The position numbers and the translations under genes were made by a program. The notes under the pieces are model-generated. The model did not search any database, was not told the DNA's origin, and saw only the letters and a list, made by a program, of their open reading frames with translations. Of a stretch of 64,000 bases of DNA, positions 25,029 to 32,462 are shown piece by piece. Numbering within the stretch: the stretch's first letter is position 1; each line of letters starts with the position of its first letter. This stretch comes from an uncultured Eubacteriales bacterium (lineage in GTDB: Bacteria; Bacillota; Clostridia; Oscillospirales; CAG-272). The stretch lies in assembly GCA_958414825.1 (NCBI GenBank), contig CATYXQ010000002.1, forward strand, positions 1-64,000. The letters are read 5' to 3'.

Positions 25029-25397
25029 ATGTCATTGAAAGAATCCGGCGAGATGTATTTGGAATCCATATATGTTTTATGCAGATCACAGAAAAGCGTT
25101 CGCTCGGTTGATATTGCGGCGCATATGGATTTTTCAAAACCGAGCGTCAGCCGCGGCGTCGGAATTTTGAAAAAGCAGGGCTATATAACCGTGGATAAGG
25201 AGGGCTATATTTCCCTCACCGCAAGCGGTAAGGAAGCGGCGGAACGGATTTTTGAGCGCCACACGCTTCTGACGGCCGTATTCAAAGCGATCGGCGTTGA
25301 TGAACAGACCGCCGAGGCCGACGCCTGCCGTATAGAGCATGTAATCAGCGAGGATACGTTCAAAGCCATCAGGGAATTTTACAGCAAAATGAAATGA
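25029..25397 (+). CDS. DtxR/MntR-family metal-dependent regulator, iron type
   Basis: A 122-residue regulator: winged helix (VDIAAHMDFSKPSVSRGVGILKKQGYI) and dimerisation domain, without the SH3 domain, so it is as short as MntR. The metal-site residues however match DtxR: Met9 in GEMYLES and Cys100, Glu103, His104 in CRIEHVIS (DtxR Met10, Cys102, Glu105, His106), where MntR has Asp and Glu. This points to Fe(II) sensing. GGGGGAG precedes the ATG at 25029. It is divergent from feoAB, and three DtxR-like palindromes stand in the feo control region. Confidence 0.93.
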   Translation: MSLKESGEMYLESIYVLCRSQKSVRSVDIAAHMDFSKPSVSRGVGILKKQGYITVDKEGYISLTASGKEAAERIFERHTLLTAVFKAIGVDEQTAEADACRIEHVISEDTFKAIREFYSKMK

Positions 25398-25403
25398 CCG
25401 TTT

Positions 25404-25434
25404 GACCGCCGGAAACCAAAGCTTTCCGGCGGTC
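25404..25434 (+). terminator. Stem-loop after the DtxR-type gene
   Basis: GACCGCCGGAAA (25404-25415) pairs with TTTCCGGCGGTC (25423-25434). The following T content is poor. Confidence 0.55.
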
Positions 25435-25558
25435 ATTGCGTATGGGGTTCGCAATCGGCTTTTGCAGGGCGTTTTTTTATGATTCGCCGTGATTCTTACA
25501 AAATACGTTACTAAAGTGAGTTTAATATTACAGTTTACTGACATTTGGAGGAAAAATA

Positions 25559-25666
25559 TTGAAAAAGTGGAAGCACTGCGATAAGATAATATCAGAATAC
25601 GCTCCGTATCGGGCGCTTTTCGGCCTGAAAACGGGATTTTATGATGAAGAGGAGAACGAACCATGA
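25559..25666 (+). CDS. Possible 35-residue leader ORF coupled to the SLH gene
   Basis: A TTG codon with GGAGG 7 bases upstream (25547-25551) opens a 35-codon frame rich in Lys, Tyr and acidic residues (begins KKWKHCDKIIS). Its TGA stop overlaps the ATG of the SLH protein in the pattern ATGA. The SD is better than that of most genes here. No homology is recognised, so it is either a translational-coupling leader or chance. Confidence 0.4.
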   Translation: MKKWKHCDKIISEYAPYRALFGLKTGFYDEEENEP

Positions 25667-28600
25667 GAAATTTGAACAAATTTCTTGCTCTCGTGATGGC
25701 TGTGCTGATGCTGTTCAGTATGGCGGTGATTCCGATGAGCGCGGCAAATGAAGACGACGCCGATTCGATTTATTATGAAGCGGCGCAGCAGCTTGCGGCG
25801 CTCACGATCATGAAGGGCGATGAGAACGGCAACCTGAATCTGGAAAGCGGTGTGACCCGGTATCAGGCGGCGCTGTTTTTCGTACAGGCTCTGACCGGCA
25901 AAACCGACGTCAAGGTCTGGAACGCAGAGAAAAAGAGCACCATTTTTGCCGATGTTCCGGAATACGGCACGGCTATTGACTATGCGTACAGCATGAAACT
26001 GATCCTTGGCCGCGGCGACGGCAGCTACGGCTATCACGACCCGATTACCTATCAGGATATGCTGGTCATGGCCGTGCGCGCGCTCGGCTATGAGGAGGCC
26101 GGCATGGCATATCCGAACGGCTATGTCCTCAGAGCGCAGACGCTCGGATTGACCGATAACATCGAGACCGTCAACTTCAAGGGCAACCTGACGCGCGGCG
26201 AAACGGCGCAGATCATTTGGGATATGCTCAACACGCAGATTGCGTTTATCGACCCGATGACCAATGCCGTTATCCTTCCGGGTCAGGAGGATTTTTCTCC
26301 TTACGGTATGCTGATAGGACCCGGCAAAATCGAGCGCACGACGCTCCTTGAAAAGGCGGGCTATGCCAACGGCAAGCTTGAGGCGACCATTCTTTCCTTT
26401 AACGAAGCGCGCGACGAGGACGATGTGGATACGGTGGAAATTGAGTACACCTATCTGAAGGACGATTCCCTGTATACCGAATCGCTTGAGGTTGCGGCGG
26501 CTGATCTCGGCGTTACTGCGGACACGCCGAAAATCGAGTATCTCGGCCTGCCGCTGACGCTTTATGTCAACTGCGCGGCGGACGAGTTCGCTTCCCAGTA
26601 CAGCATTGACGAGGATGAGCGCGAGGCGTCGGTGGTCTTTACAAACCGTGAGGAACTGAGCGCTGTAGAAAATCTTGGCGACGCGGGCAATATCCGCTAT
26701 ATCGACGACAAAGACGGCTCGGTTCAGCTTGGCGGCGCGAAGTATTCGCTGGATAAATACGATCTTTGCGTCTACACGTTCGACGAGGACGGCTGGGTTG
26801 AAAGCGCAGAGGCGCAGAACGATTTCCTCGACAACTTCCTGTATAAGACCAGGGGCGGATATGAGGACGCGCTGAATTCCTACGGCGCGGTTCGGTATAT
26901 CGTTCGCGACGGCGAGAAAGACGAGAATAAGACGCTGCATATTTACTATACGCCGTACGAGTTCGGTCAGTACTTTGTACGCGAACTGCGCGACAGCGGG
27001 ACGAGAAAGGATACCGACTTTGTGACCATCGGTACTTACCGCGATACGGCAAAGACCAATCAGGACGATGTTTCCAGTCACTTTGTGGAAAAACTGCTTG
27101 GAACGAACGTGGACGTGACCGCTTCCACCACGTCGGTTACGACCCGGAACGGCGAAAAGGCAAAGACGGTTGAACTCGCGGGCAAAAGCATCCGAAGCGG
27201 CAACTTCATGTTCTATTTCTATAACAGCGTGGACAACATCCTGAATGTTGTGGAAAACTTCGGCGGCTTTAAGACCGGCCGTCTGACCGGTACGAGCGCA
27301 AGCAGCCAGACCCTGAAGATCGACGGTACAAATAAGCCGGTCGGCTTCAAGGGCGCGTATATCAGCGATATGCCGGGCTACGACCATTCTTTGGTCAGCG
27401 ACATCATTGATCTGCTTGAGTCCGGCAAGGACAATGTGAAATATATTGAAGCAGACGGCCGCGTCGTTTACTATGAGGCGCATTCGACGGCAAAGGCAGC
27501 CTCGAAATTCGACTATGCGATTGTTTCGATTGACGACGAACCGCTTGCAGGACTGCTGAAGCTCTCCAGGAGAGAGTTCAATGATGCGCTCACCGAGGAC
27601 GGTTTGTATATTGACGACGACGGCATAGCCATTGCGGTGCTGGACACCGAGACCGGCAAATGGGAACTCGCGCATCTGCGCTATATGGAAGCGGGCGCGT
27701 ATGACGAGGACGACGATTCGTTTGCCGTCAGAGGCGATATGCCCGTTCTGGCCGACTATGCTGAAAATTTCGGCTCGTTCGCGAAGGAAGACGATTATGA
27801 GACGCTCTATGACGCGCTCACGTCCAGTTCGGTGTTTGTTGTGCGCAGCCATAAAAACGACGTTTATAATCTCGCTGAGTGGAAGCCGACCGACGACCTT
27901 TTGACCTATGGCAGGGGCAGAGACGGTATCGTGTTCTCCACCGCGGCAAACAAGACCAATCTGATCACTGCGGACAACGATGAACCGGAGGCGCGCGTAA
28001 CGCTGAACAGCGACACCGTTATTGTCGTTGTTTCCGGAGACCGCGTCGGCGTGCGCGTCGGCAAGCAGAACACGAGCGCGAGCGTTGAGTATGCCGGCAA
28101 GTTCCTTTCCGCCGATTCGGATCTGATCGTGTTTGTGACCGACAGTGCGACGGCGTTCAATCCGGAAATCTGGGGACAGGCGACCGGGGCGGATAAGGAT
28201 GAGGCCTGGTATGTGGCGACGGCCGATACGGACGTCGAGATTGATAACCTGGGCGGCGGTTCCCGCAAGGTTATCGTCACAAACGTACTCAATCTGCGCA
28301 CCATGCGGATGGAAAAGAGCTTGTCCTATACGGTGGAATCCTCTAAGGACGCGCCGGCCGCTCTTGACATTGGCGACGTGATTTATATGAGTTCAAAGGG
28401 CGTCGGCGAGCTTTACACCGACAGCTTGCAGGATGCGTTTGTCGAAGCCGTCAAGGCGAGCGGCGCCGAGGATCGCAAGACCTATACCGAGCTTGACGTC
28501 AGCAAGGTCGAGTTTATCGACGACAGCACAATCTGCATTGACGAGTTGGATCTGGACGGCATCGCGGCGGTCGATGAGATCAACGTAACGGTTCTGACGC

Positions 28601-28938
28601 TGGATCTGACCGGATTTGACAGGGATATTTACGATTACGACAATATGGCGCTGGATATTCCGTTTGACGACGAGGACGATCTCGGATACGAACATGCGTT
28701 CGGCGGTAAGTATGCGTATACGTTTGAGGGCGATATGATCGAGGAGATTTCGAGTCCGTCCAGCGGCATTCTGGATCAGCTTGTTATCGTGTCTGACGGC
28801 GAGACGATTCTGATTCCGGAATATGACGTGGATGATTTCAGGGGCGCGGAGAAGGCGACTCTGGATCTCACCATGTTAGCCAATGTCAGCAGCGGCGATG
28901 TAACGCTGTATGTTCTGAAAGTGCTTCTGCCCTTTTAA
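25663..28938 (+). CDS. S-layer homology domain surface protein
   Basis: A 1091-residue secreted protein. A signal peptide (basic MRNLNK, hydrophobic core, cleavage near PMSAAN, residue 27) is followed by SLH-like repeats: about residues 35-80 (YEAAQQLAALTIMKGDENGNL, VTRYQAALFFVQAL), 98-145 (IDYAYSMKLILGRGDGSYGYHDPITYQDM) and 155-190. SLH repeats hold proteins to cell-wall polymers. The remaining 900 residues are very acidic (many Asp/Glu) with no recognised domain. GAGGAG precedes the ATG. It stands as a single gene with a strong terminator and may be the main S-layer or envelope protein. Confidence 0.88.
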   Translation: MRNLNKFLALVMAVLMLFSMAVIPMSAANEDDADSIYYEAAQQLAALTIMKGDENGNLNLESGVTRYQAALFFVQALTGKTDVKVWNAEKKSTIFADVPEYGTAIDYAYSMKLILGRGDGSYGYHDPITYQDMLVMAVRALGYEEAGMAYPNGYVLRAQTLGLTDNIETVNFKGNLTRGETAQIIWDMLNTQIAFIDPMTNAVILPGQEDFSPYGMLIGPGKIERTTLLEKAGYANGKLEATILSFNEARDEDDVDTVEIEYTYLKDDSLYTESLEVAAADLGVTADTPKIEYLGLPLTLYVNCAADEFASQYSIDEDEREASVVFTNREELSAVENLGDAGNIRYIDDKDGSVQLGGAKYSLDKYDLCVYTFDEDGWVESAEAQNDFLDNFLYKTRGGYEDALNSYGAVRYIVRDGEKDENKTLHIYYTPYEFGQYFVRELRDSGTRKDTDFVTIGTYRDTAKTNQDDVSSHFVEKLLGTNVDVTASTTSVTTRNGEKAKTVELAGKSIRSGNFMFYFYNSVDNILNVVENFGGFKTGRLTGTSASSQTLKIDGTNKPVGFKGAYISDMPGYDHSLVSDIIDLLESGKDNVKYIEADGRVVYYEAHSTAKAASKFDYAIVSIDDEPLAGLLKLSRREFNDALTEDGLYIDDDGIAIAVLDTETGKWELAHLRYMEAGAYDEDDDSFAVRGDMPVLADYAENFGSFAKEDDYETLYDALTSSSVFVVRSHKNDVYNLAEWKPTDDLLTYGRGRDGIVFSTAANKTNLITADNDEPEARVTLNSDTVIVVVSGDRVGVRVGKQNTSASVEYAGKFLSADSDLIVFVTDSATAFNPEIWGQATGADKDEAWYVATADTDVEIDNLGGGSRKVIVTNVLNLRTMRMEKSLSYTVESSKDAPAALDIGDVIYMSSKGVGELYTDSLQDAFVEAVKASGAEDRKTYTELDVSKVEFIDDSTICIDELDLDGIAAVDEINVTVLTLDLTGFDRDIYDYDNMALDIPFDDEDDLGYEHAFGGKYAYTFEGDMIEEISSPSSGILDQLVIVSDGETILIPEYDVDDFRGAEKATLDLTMLANVSSGDVTLYVLKVLLPF

Positions 28939-28968
28939 GCGGACGCTTGCGATTTGCTGAATAAACCC

Positions 28969-29009
28969 ACCGGGGATGAATTTTGAATGGGATTCATCCC
29001 CGGTTTTTT
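28969..29009 (+). terminator. Terminator of the SLH protein gene
   Basis: ACCGGGGATGAA (28969-28980) pairs with TTCATCCCCGGT (28993-29004), followed by a T-run. Confidence 0.9.
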
Positions 29010-29269
29010 GTCGAGCGCGCGGCGCATTTTGCAGGGCGGCGCGGGATTGTGTAAGGGCTTTCTTTTTAAAAATAGAGTTCCTAAAAATACAAAAGTTCGG
29101 AATTTTCCATTTTAAATAAATCACGGATATGCTAAAATTTTCATAAAAACAGGCCGGTAAGGTGGACAGAATAGACAGAAAAATACATTTTCAGAACATG
29201 TCTCCCCGGCCTGCATGGTTTTTTTGATCCTGTTGAAAAAACAAAAACAGACAGACGGAGGAACTTCTT
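29010..29269 (+). other. Intergenic region with a distant inverted repeat
   Basis: No gene is supported. CAGGCCGG (29151-29158) is mirrored by CCGGCCTG at about 29208-29215, with TTTTTTT shortly after. The 49-base loop is long for a terminator, so this may be a structured leader of the next gene or a terminator of weak design. Confidence 0.35.
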
Positions 29270-30643
29270 ATGAAAACAATACCGCGTTTTTTTCTGATCG
29301 TGATGCTGACAGCGATGCTTGCCTGCCTTGCCGTACAGGCGGAGGGGGCGGCGGTATACGTCTCTGAAAACGGCAGCGACGCCAATACGGGCGCCAGCGC
29401 CGCAGAGGGGGTCGCCACGCTGACGCGCGCCTGTGAACTTCTCTCGGACGCGGGCGGTACGATCTATATTTCGGGTACGGTCGCGGTTGATTCCAATGCG
29501 AAAAACGGCGCTGCCAACGTATTTGAAGCGCCGGCGCACAGCGGAAAAATCCGTCTGACCGGCGTGGATGCGTCCGCCACGCTGAAATTCGGAGACGTGC
29601 TGCACTGGTATATGTCGGGCGAGACCGAGATGGACAATCTGCATATCCTGCTTGAGGCAGCCGACAATTATTTGTGGGCGGCAAGACACAATCATTTCAC
29701 GGTCGGCGAAAACGTGCGCATGACCGAGACAGGCAAGGGCGGAATTATTTTGATTGGCGGATGCAATACCGGCGGCGAGATCGAGCACACGGCGTCGGCT
29801 TCGCACCTGACGCTGTGCGACGGCGATTTTTACTTTGTGTATGGCGGAAACCGCAAGGAGGTTTCGGAGGCCTGCTGCGGCGATACGCTGGTTGAGTTTT
29901 TGGGCGATACGTATATCCGGGGCGCGTTTTCTCCCGGTTCGGTCAATCGGGACGTGAAGAACGCGACGGTTATAATAGACGGCATTGTAACCACCGGTTC
30001 GCACTTTTATTTCGGCGGCTATGATAAAGCCAGTGTGGAAACCGTGAACTTTGTGCTCAAGAGCGGTCAGGTCAACTGCGGCGGTACGTTTCCGGGCGGC
30101 ATTGCGCGCGTAACCAACGCAAACGCCTATTATGCGGAGGACGCGGCGGCTTTGCGCTCGGTTTTCGCCGCGTATCTGACCGGTCCTATTGCCTCCTGTT
30201 GCACGGAGATCGGCCATACTGCGGACGCGGACGGTCGATGCCTCGTATGCGGAGCGGAAGTTTCCAAAGCGGCGGTTGAGATTAAAATGACGGTTGGCGA
30301 TCTGAATGGATATGTAAACGGCGCTGTAAAAACGCTGGACGCGGCTCCGGTCATCCGCAAGGACCGCACGATGCTTCCCGTGCGGTTTGTCGCTGAAAAT
30401 CTCGGCGCGGCGGTCGCTTGGGACGGCGCGACCGGCACGGCGACGCTCACAAGCGGCGATATTGAGATCAAAATTACGATCGGCGCTGCGGCGGCGACAG
30501 TAAACGGCGAGGAGAAGCCGCTTGACGCGCCCGCGTTTATTGAAAATTCGAGAACCTATCTGCCGGTACGCTTTGTCGCGGAAGCGCTCGGCGGCACGGT
30601 TGCGTGGGACGGCGCGACCGGCACGGCAACGATCACAAAATAA
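29270..30643 (+). CDS. Secreted protein with beta-helix-like region and copper-amine-oxidase-N domain
   Basis: A 457-residue exported protein. The signal peptide ends near VQAEGA (residue 27). Residues 28-310 begin VYVSENGSDANTG, a typical opening of pectate-lyase-like beta-helix or adhesin repeats, and resemble the modules of the giant protein at 32463. The C-terminal 120 residues form the copper amine oxidase N-terminal-like domain in two matching halves, each with TMLPVRFVAENLG or TYLPVRFVAEALG. These domains are common on clostridial surface proteins and are not oxidases. Context: between the SLH protein and the giant surface protein. Confidence 0.85.
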   Translation: MKTIPRFFLIVMLTAMLACLAVQAEGAAVYVSENGSDANTGASAAEGVATLTRACELLSDAGGTIYISGTVAVDSNAKNGAANVFEAPAHSGKIRLTGVDASATLKFGDVLHWYMSGETEMDNLHILLEAADNYLWAARHNHFTVGENVRMTETGKGGIILIGGCNTGGEIEHTASASHLTLCDGDFYFVYGGNRKEVSEACCGDTLVEFLGDTYIRGAFSPGSVNRDVKNATVIIDGIVTTGSHFYFGGYDKASVETVNFVLKSGQVNCGGTFPGGIARVTNANAYYAEDAAALRSVFAAYLTGPIASCCTEIGHTADADGRCLVCGAEVSKAAVEIKMTVGDLNGYVNGAVKTLDAAPVIRKDRTMLPVRFVAENLGAAVAWDGATGTATLTSGDIEIKITIGAAAATVNGEEKPLDAPAFIENSRTYLPVRFVAEALGGTVAWDGATGTATITK

Positions 30644-30656
30644 AAGCGTTTTGTTA

Positions 30657-30688
30657 AAAAAGGCTCCGGAAAATCCGGAGCCTTTTAT
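30657..30688 (+). terminator. Terminator after the CuAO-N protein gene
   Basis: AAAAGGCTCCGG (30657-30668) pairs with CCGGAGCCTTTT across AAAAT, with an A-run before and TATCTTT after. It is probably usable in both directions. Confidence 0.88.
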
Positions 30689-30857
30689 CTTTAAATTGGG
30701 CTTAAGGAGTCGGAGGCACGTATCCGGATTTTTGCCCGGCATACGCGCGCTTAAAGCGGTTTTGGTCTGCGCGGCGGATCCGTTACGCAAACGAAATGAA
30801 TCCCGCACGATTTTTTCAGGAGCGGCAAAACCGTTTTAACGAATAAAGTTTTGTTTT

Positions 30858-31724
30858 TCAGGTCTGCGGATCGTCCGGCGGAACCGTTTTGGTTTCCGCT
30901 TTTTTTTCGGTTTGCCGGCGCTTGGTGATGCGCAGGCCGTCCACAACGCGGCGGCCGCGCCCGCGGCCGGAATATTTGGTATAAAAGAAACCGATTATGG
31001 AAAAGACGACGGCGCCGACAAAGTTGACAAACAGATCTTTCATCGTATCGTAGAGTCCGATGTCCAGATACCCGCCGACGCCCAAACTCTGACCGTTGAC
31101 CGCCGTGTCCGTGATGTTTTTGATCTGCACGGCGCGGTTTACGTTGTCCGGATTGAGGTAGACCGAGGAAATGTGCGTGACCACCGCGTCCTTTTGCATG
31201 TCGGTCAGGAAGAAATAATCCATGCCGAATTCAAAGAATTCCCAGATCACGCCGATGGTCATGGAAAAACAGAAAGAGGTCAGCGCGACGAAAAAGGGCG
31301 ACAAACTCAGCTGAATCCGTTCGCTTTTGTTCAGAATGTCGATCAGCGACAGTCCGGCCGCGGCCGCGAGGAATCCGGTGGTCGTGTGCAGCATCGTGTC
31401 CCAGAATGTGTATTTTACATAATAGTCGTTGATTTCGCCTAAGATTTCGGCGGCAAAAATAAAGAACAGCACAAGAATTTCAAGTGCGGACGGCAGTTCG
31501 ACGCGGAATGTCGTCTGTACAAACGCGGGCAGCAGAAAGAGCAGCAGCGTAAATACGCAAAGCGCGGCGTTTTCATAATTCCCGTTTAAAAACTGGAGGA
31601 CGGCGATTAGAATGACGAGCGCGCGGAGCGTCATATAGACGATAAAGGTGGATTTGTCCTTGTGAAATTCCGCCTGCAGTTCATGATAAAAGCTGCGAAG
31701 CCGACTCTGTTTTTTTGTTTTCAT
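30858..31724 (-). CDS. Conserved integral membrane protein (DUF2238/YjdF-like)
   Basis: A 288-residue protein with about six helices. Features are IVYMTLRALVILIAVLQFL near residue 25, FWDTMLHTTTGFLAAAAGLSLI near residue 110, and VIWEFFEFGMDYFF near residue 160; the last two resemble the LH and WE(L/F)FE motifs of YjdF/DUF2238 membrane proteins. The C-terminus is basic (RGRGRR) then acidic. The ATG at 31724 has AAAGGAG upstream; the longer frame would read through the promoter. Function unknown. Confidence 0.72.
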   Translation of the reverse strand: MKTKKQSRLRSFYHELQAEFHKDKSTFIVYMTLRALVILIAVLQFLNGNYENAALCVFTLLLFLLPAFVQTTFRVELPSALEILVLFFIFAAEILGEINDYYVKYTFWDTMLHTTTGFLAAAAGLSLIDILNKSERIQLSLSPFFVALTSFCFSMTIGVIWEFFEFGMDYFFLTDMQKDAVVTHISSVYLNPDNVNRAVQIKNITDTAVNGQSLGVGGYLDIGLYDTMKDLFVNFVGAVVFSIIGFFYTKYSGRGRGRRVVDGLRITKRRQTEKKAETKTVPPDDPQT

Positions 31725-31752
31725 AACGGCGCTCCTTTTTTTTGATATGTTC

Positions 31753-31780
31753 AGTATAACATATTCGGGAAATTTGTCAA
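31753..31780 (-). promoter_or_regulatory. Promoter of the DUF2238-like gene
   Basis: On the minus strand TTGACA (31775-31780) and TATACT (31753-31758), 16-base spacer. Confidence 0.75.
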
Positions 31781-32071
31781 TAAAAACCAGAAAAGAAAGG
31801 GACGGAAAAACGTCTGCGGCGGCGTCAAGCAGGACGGAAATCTGTCTTTGCGGACGGTTGCCCGACTGTTTGATTTTGTGCAAAACGTAGAAAAAGAAAA
31901 ACGCAAAAAAGAATCCGAACTTTACATTTTGTTTACAATTTGTGAAATTCGCCCAAAAAAATGAAATAAAAAGGACGGTTGGGACAAAAATTATCGGTTT
32001 TGTTAACAAGCTGCACAAAATTTTGTTTTTGTGCATGTTTTATATTTTTGAATACCTGTTTCGCTGTAATC

Positions 32072-32100
32072 TTGACAATATTCCTGATTTAACCTATAAT
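32072..32100 (+). promoter_or_regulatory. Strong promoter 360 bases before the giant surface protein
   Basis: TTGACA (32072-32077) and TATAAT (32095-32100), 17-base spacer. It gives a leader of about 350 bases if it drives the gene at 32463, or a short separate transcript. The stretch 31781-32071 shows no gene. Confidence 0.8.
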
Positions 32101-32106
32101 GAAGAT

Positions 32107-32170
32107 GCAAAATTTTCCCTGGGATTTTTTGTCTGCGCGGCTTCAGGCAGAGAGAGACGCCTGTTTTTTC
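32107..32170 (+). ncRNA. Possible short transcript or attenuated leader
   Basis: Directly after the consensus promoter, CAGGC (32144-32148) and GCCTG (32159-32163) form a small hairpin followed by six T (32164-32169), so transcription could end after about 60 bases. The span also holds a 23-codon frame from ATG 32105 (MQNFPWDFL...) with no SD. The stem is only 5 bp, so the call is weak. Confidence 0.3.
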
Positions 32171-32270
32171 GGTTAAAGACAAAGAAAACAGACTGTCGGT
32201 TATCAAAATCAAACGGTTCAATAAGGGCTTTGCCCCGTCATTCGGCGTTTTCAGTGGGAGCTTGTCTGCA

Positions 32271-32318
32271 CGCTGAAAAAATGAAGTGGAACCCGCCGCC
32301 CTTTGAGGCGGGGGACGT
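32271..32318 (-). repeat. 48-bp dispersed repeat, copy A
   Basis: Reverse complement reads ACGTCCCCCGCCTC, AAAGG, GCGGCGGGTTCCACTTC, ATTTTTTCAGCG. It matches the copy at 53926-53974 at all but a few positions around the loop. The core is a GC-rich hairpin followed by a T-run, but no minus-strand gene ends here. Confidence 0.8.
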
Positions 32319-32462
32319 TTTAATTTCGTTATATTTATTGTACAAATTGTCTTTGCGTCCGGATTCATCATTCATCCGGTCTCGCGCGTATTCATATATA
32401 TTATATGTTGGAAGAATTGCAGCCGAAAAATTTATATAATTTATATATAAAGGAGAAAAAAT

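Noticed and set aside
25639..27852. A 737-codon minus-strand frame opposite the SLH protein gene.
   Set aside because: No SD, no domain, low-quality composition; the plus-strand protein has a signal peptide and SLH repeats.
29151..29222. CAGGCCGG/CCGGCCTG pair followed by T-run as a terminator of some gene.
   Set aside because: The loop is 49 bases and the preceding gene already has a strong terminator; kept only as an unexplained inverted repeat.
30858..32036. Longer version of the DUF2238-like membrane protein starting at 32036.
   Set aside because: The extra 104 codons run through a consensus promoter (31753-31780), and the shorter ATG has a strong SD.
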